In this document: positions 1-16,816 of the stretch, piece by piece
Layout: each line of letters opens with the position of its first letter
Numbering within the stretch: the stretch's first letter is position 1
NCBI GenBank assembly: GCA_964036155.1
Contig: OZ038422.1
Span: 46,213,201-46,277,200, forward strand
Reading direction: 5' to 3'
Source of the DNA: Diploscapter coronatus
Lineage: Eukaryota > Nematoda > Chromadorea > Rhabditida > Rhabditidae
Length of the DNA: 64,000 nucleotides
Made by a program: the position numbers and the translations under genes
The notes under the pieces: model-generated
Databases searched by the model: none
Told to the model about the DNA's origin: nothing
Seen by the model: only the letters and a program-made list of their open reading frames with translations

Positions 1-92
1 GTATGAGATCAATATGAGAAATCTGTACATTTCTTCGAATGTGACTAATTTTCACGTTTATTTTTTTTTCTTCGAAAATTCGAATTCTTCAG

Positions 93-3000
93 ATTAAACA
101 TCCGTACGCGATCCCCAAGGCTGAGCCCATCAAAATCAACATTGTCGTGAGTTTTTCCTTCTGAATTTTAGAAAACTCACTCACTTTGAAGAGAAATTCT
201 GTTGATTATGGAAACGAATGAAGTTTCTGAAAAAAAATTTTTTTTTTTAACTTTGAAATTGTATGTCTTTCAGACTGCGAGTGGCGGCACAGGTCAATTG
301 GCTCTGCCTTCGAGCGAGATCGTGGATGAAGCTGAGCTGAGAGTCGTCTTCCCTGTTTCTTCAGGAGTCGTTCACAAGGAAAATGCGGTCAGAGTTTGAT
401 TTGTGCTGAACTTGAGAAACTCGATAACAATTGAGATTTGGATTTGACGAAGTATTCAAATTTATTACCCCTTACCCTTTCTGACTTTTTACTTTCCCAT
501 TTTATCATTTCTAAATTTGTATCCATTATCGATGACTTTTTTTTAGATATTTTATTAGTGGATAAATTCAAATAATCGAAAATTTGCAGGAATGGACTCC
601 GGTTGTGAAGGACAAGAACTCGTGTCGCGATCTCGTGCCGATCTCGTGCCAGAGCTCGCAGAAGAAGAAGGTCGCCATGACGAGCAAAGAGGCGCAGAGA
701 GCCATCGAAAATGGACTGGTCAGTTATTTTTTCTATTTTTTTCAATTTATTCCAATTCTTCAAAATTCGTCGTCGAATTTTTTTAAAAGAAGATAGATCC
801 GATAAAAATAATAAGTAAACTTTAAAAAAAAGACTAATTATTTATCCCTGATTTTTCAGTTGAAAGAAATTCCCGCTCCAGCGCCACCCCTGTCGTGCTT
901 CATTCCACCGCCCCCTCCTCCGCCGAAATTCCTGCCCGAACCAGATTCCATGGAGCCGGTCGAACTGCCGCCTGTGTTGTATGTTCCACCCGAAGAGCAA
1001 TTGATCATCAAAGAACCCGACTTTTACAAAGATAAAGTAAAATTTACAACAATAAAAATGAATTTTTTTAAATGATTTTGCAATTTTTAGCTGCCAAAAG
1101 ACCTACCTCAGGTGTTGGCGCAGCGCGCGAAGGCCATGAAGAAGCTGGAAATCGACCCGAACGATTACGAGGCCAGAAGGGAGTTGAGGGAATCGGATGA
1201 ACAGGTTGAAGATTTAAAAAATCTAACTTTCACGAGTAATTTTTGAATTTATTAGTTTCACGACCAAAATACTAATCAGAGAAAAGTAGGAGTTGAGATC
1301 GTAAACTTCTGCGAAATTTACTTTTCTGTTTAAAAAATAATTTATTCAAAATTTTCAGATGAAAGCGTGGGCGGCATTGAAGAATTTGGCTGGCAAATTC
1401 AGTGGATCCACTGGCCTTCAGGTTCTGACTCCCGATGAATTGCAGCCCCACGACCCGAGATTCAATGCCTGGATTAAAAAGGTGAGCTAGATTTCGAACT
1501 ACTATAGTTCCTAACATCGACATTTTAAAATTATTCTGCAAATCAAGAGTTTCTTGATCGAATGAAGAAAGGCTGCTAGGAGCCATTGGACCGAATTTAT
1601 GGACATTCAGAAATGAATAAATGACAAAATTTGTTGTTGTTTTTAAGGTGATAACAGAGTTTATTGTAGAAATTTAATATTTTTTTCTAATTTTTCAAAT
1701 GCCTATAAAGTCGATCCTTGAAATGCTCTATCTTACTGAAGATATCGCATTTCTTGAATGTCTCCGTTCAAGCAGCGCTCTTCATTCCCAACAGGCATTC
1801 GTCTATTATTCGATCGTATTAGAGTTGTCTTCTCTATGCAATCTGCAACATTATCATAAAGTGTCAAGTCATCTCATCAATTCAACAGCATCAGCCTTAT
1901 CTTCAAATCTCCTAACCTGCAGTACGTGCACATAGACATTTGTGACCTGTTTGGTTGCTGATTTTTTCATGATTTTCTATTCAAAAATTCTAACATTTAC
2001 CTTTAGCAAATTTCTAAATAATGAAAAAATCATGAAATCTCGTCGCAATTGTCTATGTGCCTTTGTGTCATCTTTTGAGGCATCATGCCAAAAATTCTCA
2101 AAATATTTAATTCTGTGAATTTGACACGATGCTTCAAAAGATTTTTTGCGCACAAGCGCTCTTGCGGGTAGTCGCCAAGGCTAGATTTGCATCCAAATCA
2201 AAGCCTTGACGTCAACCCTCAAACACGGGTGGATTCGAGTCGATTTTGGGAGCTGATCAAAATGATAAGAAGGGCTTATCAATTATAACTGAGTTTTAAC
2301 TGTTTCAAATTTTGTCTTAGAGTAATTTGACATATTTGGATAAAATTCAGCTTATCATCACTTCTTATCACTTTATCAGTTTCCCAAAATATAGATATCC
2401 ATTCCGCTCGTGTCAGCGCTGTGTCGTGATTTGATCGTCCGTTCACCGACCCGAGGCGCATTTGACCTATCATTCGAAGTCCACTGATAACCAAGGAGAA
2501 TTCTAACTGGAGAACAATCGTCTAATCTGGAAGACATGAAGAATGTGGCGTGCAGTAAGTCGCTGTGGATGGGTGTCTCGGTGATGAGTAGATTTGTTTT
2601 CGAAAAAAAGAAGGCGTTCAGATAAATTCAAATTTCCATCTAAAACAACTCTGCGAATCTGTCTAAACTTCGGAGAAAGTAGAATAAGAGACTCCCACCC
2701 ACACTAGCGACTTTTCTCTCTTCAGAAATATACAGAAATTCATCTGTGGATGCAATGCATATTACACGCCATTATAAGAAAGAAAAAGACATATAAAATC
2801 AACAAAATATGATAAGAGGAGAGAAGAAGATGAACAGAAACAATAAAATGAAACCTAACATTGAGCAACAACTATTCGAGTCCACTGTACATTCCAAATT
2901 CTCTTCTTCAACTCTCCAACATTTCTAACACTTTCTTCTAACTCATTTTGCAGGGTCAAGAAGGGGGTGTTTGTAAAAGAATAATCTTTCTCTGTTCAGG

Positions 3001-3963
3001 ACATGTTCAAAAATGCGCCCGCGAAAATCGAGGGGGTCGGGCTGAAATTGATGCAGAAAATGGGCTGGACGCCCGGCACTGGGTTGGGCAGGACCAATGA
3101 GGGAAGTATCGAGCCGCTGCAGCTCGATGTCAAGAGCGATAGGAGAGGTAAGCAATTTTAAATCTCTTATTTTTTAATTATAAATTGACTTTTACATCAA
3201 AAAATTTAATAAAATCTTGATATTTTTAGAATATCTGAAAAGATTTACTGGATTTTTATTTTCCTGATTTTCAGGCCTACTATCAGAAGAGGATCTACCG
3301 GCGTGTTCCCGCATGAAGTCCTACATCGGTCGGGGTCTCGAGTGCGATGCAGCCGGGAAACACCCCGTTTCTCTCGTCATGGAACTTTGTCAGGTAAATT
3401 GACTTTTGCCAGGGTTGATTTGAAAGATGCAATACTTTCTGGTTGTTTTGTATAAAATAAAAATTTTAACAAAAATATCTATGATTTTCCAGAAACGTCA
3501 CTGGAAACCGCCGATTTTCACGTGTATCGAGTCCGGTCCGCCCAATAATCGCGAGTTTCTTTGGAAGGTTCGGGGACATTTTCTTTTTGAAAATTCGAAA
3601 TTATCGATTTTGCAGGTGGTTGTGAACGGCACCGAGTATATGCCAGTGATGGCTTCACGGGTCAAGAAAGACGGCAAATCGGCTGCCTGTATGGTGAGTT
3701 GAAAAATGTTTAATTTAAAAAAAAAAAAAAAAATATTTTTGACAAATTGGATTTATCAAAACTTGACGAAATTCTGAAATTTTAGGAAGATAGGAAAAAC
3801 CTAACCTTCCCACATTATTTCTTCAAGTTGTGACAAATTTCAACTTTTCATTTTTTTCAAATGATGAGAAATATTTTTCCTCTAATTTTCTCAATTTCAG
3901 GTAGTCCTCCAATCGCTAGGCCTTATCCCCGACGACCCGACCCAACCTGTACGCATCCGTTAG
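93..3963 (+). CDS. SON: SON-like splicing cofactor, G-patch plus dsRNA-binding domain (5' end outside window)
   Basis: Nuclear RNA-binding protein that supports pre-mRNA splicing of weak introns (known for the SON family). Exons read: 93-146, 274-387, 590-718, 860-1036, 1091-1204, 1359-1481, 3000-3147, 3275-3393, 3493-3567, 3616-3693, 3901-3963, all joining in one frame. The second exon holds the SON-type FPVSSG motif and the third continues with EWTPVV; a proline run follows in the fourth. The exon at 3000 is a textbook G-patch (GVGLKLMQKMGWTPGTGLG). The last four exons form a dsRNA-binding fold (HPVSLVMELCQKRHW, then ASRVKKDGKSAACMVVLQSL), in the same order as human SON. The stop TAG is at 3961. 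The gene starts before base 1. It converges on the arginyl-tRNA synthetase gene. Identity is firm from domain order and motifs. Confidence 0.88.
1928..2060. repeat. Short inverted-repeat element in the SON intron
   Basis: The block begins with GCACATAGACA and ends with its exact reverse complement TGTCTATGTGC; inside each arm lies a copy of TTTTTTCATGATTT or its complement. It lies in the 1.5-kb intron (1482-2999), by far the largest of this gene. It is probably a small non-autonomous transposon or a foldback remnant; no clear target duplication is visible. Confidence 0.6.
2243..2390. mobile_element. MITE-like element, inverted termini starting ATTTTGGGA
   Basis: The left end reads ATTTTGGGAGCTGAT and the right end, reverse-complemented, reads ATTTTGGGAAACTGAT; both continue with TGATAAGAAG about 20 bases in. 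The inverted arms are close to 40 bases and the whole is 148 bases. It has no coding capacity. It lies in the same large SON intron as the preceding inverted repeat, so the size of this intron is at least partly due to insertions. No convincing target-site duplication was seen, so the superfamily is unassigned. Confidence 0.6.
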
Positions 3964-4520
3964 TTTTTTTTTCCGTATTTTTGTGCAGGAATTTCACCTT
4001 TCAAGATAAAACTTGCGATGAAGTTACGTTTTATGGTAATTTATCGCATTTTCCTGCAACTGATTTCTGCACAAAATTTACGGGTAACTTCCGTCGTAGT
4101 TAGGCAAATTATCATATAGTTAGAAAAGAATATAATGACCCATGTCTAAAATTTTCTTTTCCCCAAAAACTCGTCCTATTTTTGTTCATAGCTAATATCC
4201 TAGTGATCTGAAGATATTCTAATAAAATTTCGATACCATCATAATTTTATTTCCTTATTTTTACCATATCATTCTTTCCTTATTTTAATTTAAAAATAAC
4301 AATTCCTAGATCAACAATAAAGAGTTTTATGACTAAAAGAACCGGATAAGATAAAATCAACAACTTTAACTTATGATCAATAAGCTTTGAAGAAAAGAAT
4401 AAAACGTAGCTGTAATGATCTTTAAATCAACAATTTTCGAAAAAAAAAAGAACATAAATTACTTTTGGATGAAATTCCTTGAAAAGATAAAATTTTCAAA
4501 AATGCACCTTTCCTGCCCTC
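3964..4520. other. Convergent 3' spacer between SON and arginyl-tRNA synthetase
   Basis: AT-rich spacer without coding signal. AATAAA on the + strand at 4221-4226 (and again at 4317) could end the SON transcript. TTTATT at 4246-4251 is an AATAAA on the minus strand and could end the synthetase transcript, so the two 3' ends may overlap by a few tens of bases. Confidence 0.4.
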
Positions 4521-9197
<4,677 letters not shown>

Positions 9198-9554
9198 TGA
9201 AAAATGCCTGAAATTTGGAACATATTTTCAAATTAAAAGAATAAAGTGGAGATATTCAAAGCGATTCAACGCTTTTTCGACATGGTTTAAAAAATCAAGA
9301 ATAGTGTCTTTATCAACGAAAATAAATAAAGCGCAAAGTGATAACCGTTTTGAAATAAAACTAGATCGAAGGCAAGAGATACGCATAAATGGAGTGGAAT
9401 TGAGTCATGTTAGAGCATTTTTAAAGTGACTGTCAATATTACCCGAATCGGCAAACAAAGTGATAAGTAAGGTGATGTAATTTTTAGATAAAACACAAAA
9501 GAATACATAAGATGATGTAATCTCCAAACAACGAAAAATGACGTAATTTGAATT
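9198..9554. other. Spacer between MSH2 stop and arginyl-tRNA synthetase start
   Basis: 357 bases between two same-strand genes. No exon and no minus-strand AATAAA was found by eye. The acceptor-like TTTCAG just before the synthetase ATG would serve as a trans-splice site in either an operonic or a separate transcript. Otherwise nothing recognisable. Confidence 0.3.
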
Positions 9555-12500
9555 TCAGATCAGCAGGGCCGCCCTCAACTCTTCTCCATTCAACTTCTTC
9601 AGCTTATCAATCAAATCCTTTTCGCCCTCCAGTTCAGAGAGGATTTTGTAGGAGTTCTGGAATTTGTCTAATTTACCACCTCATTATTTTTTTTTTAAAT
9701 TTAGATAAAGTAGTGTAAAACAAATATTAATTAGGGCAAGGATAGAGAAATAGATATAAAAAATTGCACCTTTCAAAGTTAGCAATGATCATTCTATCTT
9801 GTTATGGACGAGAGAACGTGAAGAAGAGATAAGACAATTTCATGGGGTTTCTAAGGTTTTAGTCAATTTGATATAAAGTCCACAGGTCGATTCACTACAA
9901 TACCAGGTGGGTTTTTGATCAAAGCGAATTTTTGCTACCTTCACGATTTCTCCGGGCAGTCCAACCATCTTGGCAACCTCGATTCCGAACGAGCTGCCAG
10001 CCACGCCCTCTCGCAGTTCGTACAACATCGTCAACCTGCCCTCGTGGAGGACAACACTCATCTGAGCATTGAGAAATTTTGAAGGAAATGTGAGAAATTT
10101 TTCCAACCTGCATCGCAAATGCCCCGTCTTCCTTCGCGAGTGTTCCAATCTCGTGGAAATGCGTAGCGAACAGACACATACAGCGGATTTGCTTGAGAAT
10201 GTGGCTTAAAATAGACTTTTAATAAAAAAAGGTGTGCCATCCAACAAAATACTTGATGGAGCATATTCTTTTAAAACAATTTCTTGGAATTGAAATTTTT
10301 ATGGCACAAATATTTGCACCAATCAAAAATAATGAATTTCTCCTTCAATATTGTCGTTTTATTGTTTTAAAGATCGGACTACCTCGCAATTCCCCAGGCC
10401 AATCCGAATCCATCAAAGGTCGACGTGCCTCTGCCCAATTCGTCCACGATCACGAGCGAGTTCTCCGTGGCCAGACTGAGAATGTTCGCGCAGTCGCTCT
10501 GAATAATTCGACTCCATAAAAATTTCAAAAGAATACTTGCACTTTTATCTTCCTGCATCACTATATATACTCGATCTTTTCTGACAACACGTAAATGACA
10601 AGGCCAATTTTGTCCACTTTTCTCCCTACTTTATCGCTCTTTTCGTTCCTAACTATAGATTTTATCAAATCATCATTTAAGAATTGCTATGTCCTCTCTA
10701 GCTGTCAACTCCACTATGTTGCCATTTTGGAGTTGGCAATTTCATTAGAAAAAGAAATTCTTACCATTTCCGCCATGAAGGTGGAGACTCCTTTGGTCTG
10801 CTGATCAGAGGCACCAATTCGAGTGTAAATACCATCGACGAGAGAGACTGTGGCACAAGTGGCAGGAACAAACGAACCTGAGCAAATAGAGATGGTGGCT
10901 ATTGTTTGGGGACAAAGTTTGGAAATTAATGAAAATAGAAACAACGAGTCTTCATTCTGCTTACATCTTTTATATATATATATATAATTTTCCTACTAGC
11001 CTTCACGTATCAAAATCTTGTCACCAAAAATTGGCACTTTTTCCAATTCCGCAAAAATGCCTACCGATTTGCGCCATAAGCGTGCAGAGTGCAGCGGATC
11101 TCAGGTAGGTGCTCTTTCCGCCCATATTCGAGCCGGTCAGAATCATCAAGCGCTTGTCTTCTGAAAATCGCGTTTTTTTTTTTTTTTCCTTGAAAGAAAA
11201 GAAACAAAAATCCTACTCGAGATATCGACCGTATTCGGAATGAATGGAGTCTCAGAGAAGGCTTCTATCACGGGGTGACGACAGTCCTCGAAACGGAGAA
11301 TTCCGGAGCCTGGAAAAAAACCAATATATAATAGTCGGAAGAATATGTTCACAATTAATGAACATAGTCTTTTCGGTGCGAGTTCTCCTCTTGAAATGTG
11401 ATAGGAAAATAAAACCTAAAAGAAGTACAAATCCAACCTGCAGGAAGCAATTTCGGTCTGACATAGCCAGCAGGAGAAGTGTCGGCGACGGTGGCCAGAG
11501 CGACGAGCACGTCGATGTTCGACAGGGTGGAATTCAACTGGCAGAGAATCGGGGCGAAGGTTCCTAAAGAATACAAGTGAGAATTTAAATAAAAAATTAA
11601 TCTTAGGGAATTTTAGAACATTTTTAGCACGATTTCATTAAAATGTTAATTTCTAAATTTATTCGGCAGAAAAAAATCATAATTTACCACAAGTCGTCAC
11701 AATCTGCTTTTCCAAATCGCCCTGCGTACTCTGATAGCGGCTGTTGAGCGACAGGTATCTGAAAATTTCATGAAATTGCAAGAAATTCAATATTTGTTGC
11801 AAAGTTGTTATTTCGAATCTCGATCATTAGAAACTTCTAAGCTTTGGGGAGGAAAAGTTTAGGTAAAAATAGCTTGAATTTGCTGAAAAAGTCAAATTCA
11901 GTCTTACAAACCTTATCCTTCGAAAATAATGTATGTAAATGAGAGACAAAAACGGCCCTTTTTCTCCGCCCAGTTAAGATAAATGCATGACGTTCACAAA
12001 AGATAAGACTTGCAAGGCCGTGAATTCAAACAATCTCACTCTTCATTGAGTTCCTCGAGCTGTGCATTCTTGAATTTGCATCCGGAAGATTTGCTCGTCT
12101 CGATCACAGTGATTCCATTCACGCTCCGCAGTTCCTTCTCGTTTTTCAGCGAAACCCGGAAATAGTAGCCGATCTTGTCATTGCTCTCCAAAACCACATC
12201 CACGCCGACTGCTGAGGACATCTGAAGAAAATAATCATCAAATTTATTTCCTCTTTGTATCGAAAAAGCGAATTTTGGCAATTCAAAATGAGTTCATCTT
12301 TTTTATTAAAAATGCGAAACTGAATATCAAGTTTACAAAAACAAACCTTCTTCTGCATTTTCTCCAATTTTCTTCTGATTTCCTGCATCTTCTCATCAAT
12401 TTCCAGGAGTTGCGGATCGACGTCAGGTTTGACTCGATAACCTCCACTCGCCTGGTCCTCTTCCACCGTGTTCATGATCAACTCCACGTACTTCACGAAA

Positions 12501-15500
12501 TTCGCTGAGGCGTAAATGATTGGCTCCTGAAAGGAGATTTGCTTGAGAAAATAGAATTTATCTTGTAATTTCTACTCTAATTGAGAAAGATTTCGAAATC
12601 TTGGAGACCGACGATTTAGAGACAATTTGTTTAGAACATTTGTCCAACTCGAAGTAGAAATTTCCTTACTAGCATAAGTTCCTTGACCGCACTCTGGCAT
12701 TTTTCATTCTCCTCCATCAGCTGGTTGAGATACTTCTCGAATTCGGGCAGAATCATCACTGCCTGATAGACGCGGTAGCAGTCCTGGAAAATGGTGATTT
12801 AAAGAGAGGATAAAATGGGTACTTTTTCATAAAAATGAGGGAAAAAATCCATGAAAGAAAGCGAATTATTTATCGCCTGCATTTCATAGAAATTATTGAA
12901 ATCACAGAAAATTATGAAAAGTTTGATAAAATTGAAACCTACCATGAGTTTTGCCCTGTTCTGGATGAATTTCCTGGAATAGACAGAGCAGTCTGGAATC
13001 TTCGGGAGGAGTCTGCTTCTCAGCAGATCTCGAATGCCAGAAGACTCGACTAGCGCAGATACGACGTCTTGACGCTCAGTCAAAAGACGGATGTCGCACA
13101 GAGGGTGGGCAAGCCATTCACCTGAAAATGTTTTAGAAATTGTAAATTTGAGTTTTTGGAAAATTACGCAGAAGGCGCTGTCCAGCTGGGGTCGAGCATT
13201 TGTTCAGGATGCCATACAAAGTTCCACCGGCGCGGACGTCACCTGGATAGAAAATTTGAATGAGATTGTCAAAATGTTAGAAGAAAAGATATTAAAAATT
13301 GTCACTTCTTTCTCCGAAAAATAAAATAAAACCATTAGTCTTTTTCAAATGAAAAGAAGTTCCAGCATTTTCCTGCGAAAATTTCATTAAAAATTGAAGT
13401 TTTGTTAAAGTGAAGGAAACTCACTCATGGCATGGAACAGATGGAACAGCTCGAGAGATGTGACAGCGGCAGTGTCGATGTAGACGAACCCGTTCGTGCC
13501 GTAGTTCCGCACCGAGAATTTGCCGTGGAAATTCGACTCATCGGGCAATCGCATGTAGTCGCTGACTGCTTGCAGACATTCCTTCAGATTCTTCGACAGG
13601 TTGGCTGAAAGTGAATAAAAATTCATTTGGCTTAAGAGTAAATGTCAGGAAAAACCAAAGTCTTAGCAAAGGGGTATTTCCAGGGGTCCGTCAATTTGGC
13701 TGATTTTCACATATATTGTTCAGTTTTTCACGCTGATTCACGTGGTGCTATCCGTTTTTCGTAAAAATGATCGTATGCAGGATTACGGTAGATTCAAGTT
13801 TTGACAGATCCGACCTCGAGAAAAAATTCATAACTTTCTTATTTCTGGACCAAATGGAATGGGGTTTTCAGTATTAGATAGCCCACGAAAAACTCTACAA
13901 ATAATGTAATTACGACCACCTTCTACGATCAATGATTTCCCGCCAAAAAATTAATTTCCGAAAATTCGACCCTGGCCGACTGCAGTTTTTCATGTTTTTA
14001 TCCATACTAGAGTTTCGACCCCAGACTGGAAATTGGCTTATTTTGTAGAGAATTAAATTCTGCGTCTGAATATACAAAAATTTTCAAAAAAAAGAATGGG
14101 TTTTGATACGAAAAATGCGTCCGAACGTGTAAAACCAGGGTGATTATTGCATAGTGCCAACTTTGATCCCTCATAACTTCCTCATCTCTGAACAAAATTG
14201 AATGATTCTTTTTTTATTTTGTAGATCATGAGTAGAAGAATAAAGTAAAAATATAAAGAAAATTTTTAGAAATTAATTTTGGTAGGAAAAAATTACCCGA
14301 AGTTGCCATATATACCCGTACTGTGTTTACAAGTGAAATGTGAGTTAACATCGGAGTTTTCCATAAAATCTTGTAGAGCTCTTCGAGTTGATCAACTTTT
14401 GTTCCAGAACTTATTCTAGAATGTGCACACACAGGGAGATATGAATTTTTGAAATTTACTGTCAAAACGGCACTTTGCAATAATTAGTCATTGAACTTCA
14501 ACAAATTCTGGAGCTCATATGGACGTGAATCCGAGATCAGTCCTGGAACGAAAATTGTCCATCATGTCATTCTACACAACATACTGGAGGTACAAATTTT
14601 TCTAATGTCATTGACGCGTAAAGTCAGTACGAATCGAAAAGTACGCAATCAAGACGCGAAAAGTGCGTATTTCTGCAGAAATCAATATTCAAAAATTCTT
14701 ATTTTATTGTCAGATAATTTATGGACTAAATGCTATTCAATAAAAAACTAATCATTTGATTTAGTCCCAAAATAAGAAAATTATGAGAGATCAGAATTGA
14801 CACTATGAAATAATCGTCCTGGTTTTACGCGGTCTGACGCATTTTTCGTATCAAAACCCATTCTTTTTTTCAAAATTTTTTACATATTCAGATGGAGAAT
14901 TTAATTCTCTACAAAATGAGCCAATTTCCAGCTTGGGGTCGAAACTCTAATTGGGGTAAAAAATCGAAAAACTGCGTCGAAGCCTGATCACATGTTCGAA
15001 TCTTTTTTTCGAAGTTTTAAATTTTTCTGCCAAATTATCAATTTTCGAAAGTGATCATAGTCAGATAAAATGGAGTATTTGTCATGAGCTATCAGGTGCA
15101 AAAAGCTGCATTCGATTTGATCTGCAACTAAGAAAGTTATGGGGATCCGAAGTTTGACACTCAATATAGGAATGCACTGGTTTTACGCATTTTTCGTATC
15201 AAAACCCATTCTTTTTTTTGAAAATTTTTGTATATTCAGACGCAGAATTTAATTCTCTACAAAATAAGCCAATTTCCAGTCTGGGGTCGAAACTCTAGTA
15301 TGGATAAAAACATGAAAAACTGCAGTCGGCCAGGGTCGAATTTTCGGAAATTAATTTTTTGGCGGGAAATCATTGATCGTAGAAGGTGGTCGTAGTTACA
15401 TTATTTGTAGAGTTTTTCATGAGCTATCCAATGCTGAAAACCCCGTTCGATTTAGTCCAGAAATAAGAAAGTTATGAATTTTTTCTCGAGGTCGGATCTG

Positions 15501-16816
15501 TCAAAACTTGAATCTACCGTAATCCTGCATACGATCATTTTTACGAAAAACGGATAGCACCACGTGAATCAGCGTGAAAAACTGAACAATATATGTGAAA
15601 ATCAGCCAAATTGACGGACCCCTGGAAACACCGACTTTGGTCCTTACTGACATTTACTCTTAAAATTTCCTGAATTCTTGACAAGTTTTTTTATAATTCT
15701 CTTTTCGTGAAATTTAAATTTACCCTGTTCCCTGTCCTTGATGATGTTCGTCGCCTCTTCCAGACTCTTGCCCATCAAATCGTATTCAGTCATAACGATT
15801 CCCAGATTCTTGAGCACAGTCGCCAATTTCTTCTTTTTCTCGACAGCAAATGGAAGCAGAATGAGGCATTCGTGGGGGCAGAGACCGAGAAGGATTCGCT
15901 GAATTTTGAAGTTTTGAAAAATCGAGAAAAAAAATTACAAAATCAGAGCATTTGAAAGAAAATATCATTTTAAAAAAGCAAAATCGGACCTCCGTCTGCT
16001 GAAAAGTGGGCGTGTCGATGAACTCTGCCACGGAAATGCCCAGCTCGTTGATGTCCACGCAGCAAATCGAAACGCGATTCTGAATAAAAATTTTTAAAAA
16101 GTAAGAAATTGTGAAAATTTACCTCATTTCCATCAATGATTTTGACGGCCAAAGTTCCTGAGACCGTAGTTTCTCCAATTACGTCTTCGAAGTCGGCCGC
16201 ATTTCCTGCAGTGCCCTGGAAAAGTTCGCCTTTCAGATGAAAGTGGATAAGGAAGAAAAGAATGACTGAACTTTCAAAATTCTTACCTTAGCCTTGAGAA
16301 TCCATTCCTTGGCATTGTCATCGTTCGTATCCAGACAGTACAACTCGACTCGGTATCTGAGAATTGTCAGGGCCTCGCGAATGACGCGCTGATATTGATG
16401 TTTGCTGATTGGCAGATAAGGAAGGATATCGGCATTCTCGGCTAAAAATAAATTTTTGAAAAACTTTAATCCCATGCGATATTTTCAAGGGAAAAATCTT
16501 AAAGTAAATCAAGAAAATTTTACTGTGGAGTTGAATAGTCTTGATTCCGGCTTCACTCTGGAAAACGCACGACGCAATCAGCTTTGCATCCGAGCCATAA
16601 CAGGCGAAATTGTCCTGTAAATTCAATGTTTTTAACTCTTAAAAATCAGTCCCTTGTAATTACCACTTTCTTTTATACTATTTCTCAGAAAATGGGTGGT
16701 AACTAGTGAGCCTAAGAAAGTAATAATTTTACCGATCTCTCGAAAATCGCCAGCGTTCCGGGAGACTTGTTCTGGAGGATTTTGAGCAGGGAACGATCCA
16801 ATTTCACATCGCTCAT
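9555..16816 (-). CDS. msh-2: DNA mismatch repair ATPase MSH2
   Basis: Partner subunit of the MutS-alpha type heterodimer that recognises mispairs in the nucleus. It starts [17 protein letters not shown] at 16816, shortly after an acceptor-like TTTAAG. Domains in order: N-terminal mismatch-binding domain ([16 protein letters not shown]), connector ([16 protein letters not shown]), core and lever ([20 protein letters not shown], then EWLAHPLCD), clamp ([18 protein letters not shown]), then the ATPase: Walker A as [17 protein letters not shown] (near 11110), the [10 protein letters not shown] loop, Walker B as [17 protein letters not shown], and the ATHFHEIG switch. The C-terminal dimer helix region ends in LRAALLI with TGA at 9555-9557. 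Walker A has Ser where the family usually has Pro (TGPNMGGKS). Two introns carry inserted elements (10592-10680 and 13632-15663). The reading frame seems intact. Confidence 0.95.
10592..10680 (+). mobile_element. Degenerate MITE copy, ATGACG family
   Basis: Carries the family core: ACTTTTCTCCCTACTTT followed by TTCCTAACTATAG, between decayed ends (TAAATGACAAG on the left, ATCATCATTTA on the right). It sits in the MSH2 intron between the [10 protein letters not shown] and Walker B exons. Better copies are at 27214-27333 and 19791-19890. Confidence 0.5.
10972..10986. repeat. TA dinucleotide microsatellite
   Basis: An uninterrupted run of TA repeats of about 15 bases in an MSH2 intron. No other role is visible. 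Confidence 0.7.
13632..15663. mobile_element. Two-kilobase foldback element inside an MSH2 intron
   Basis: The outer ends are TTAAGAGTAAATGTCA and its exact reverse complement TGACATTTACTCTTAA. The arms run inward for several hundred bases and stay nearly complementary (for example GTCCGTCAATTTGGCTGAT on the left against ATCAGCCAAATTGACGGAC on the right). Inside, a unit marked by ATAAGAAAGTTATG recurs near 14760, 15105 and 15445, and inverted near 13840 and 14170, with a period of about 335 bases. No protein is encoded. TTAA at both ends could be a target duplication of the piggyBac type, though the termini do not look like classical piggyBac. The host intron runs from about 13605 to 15724 and is the largest in the gene. 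Confidence 0.85.
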
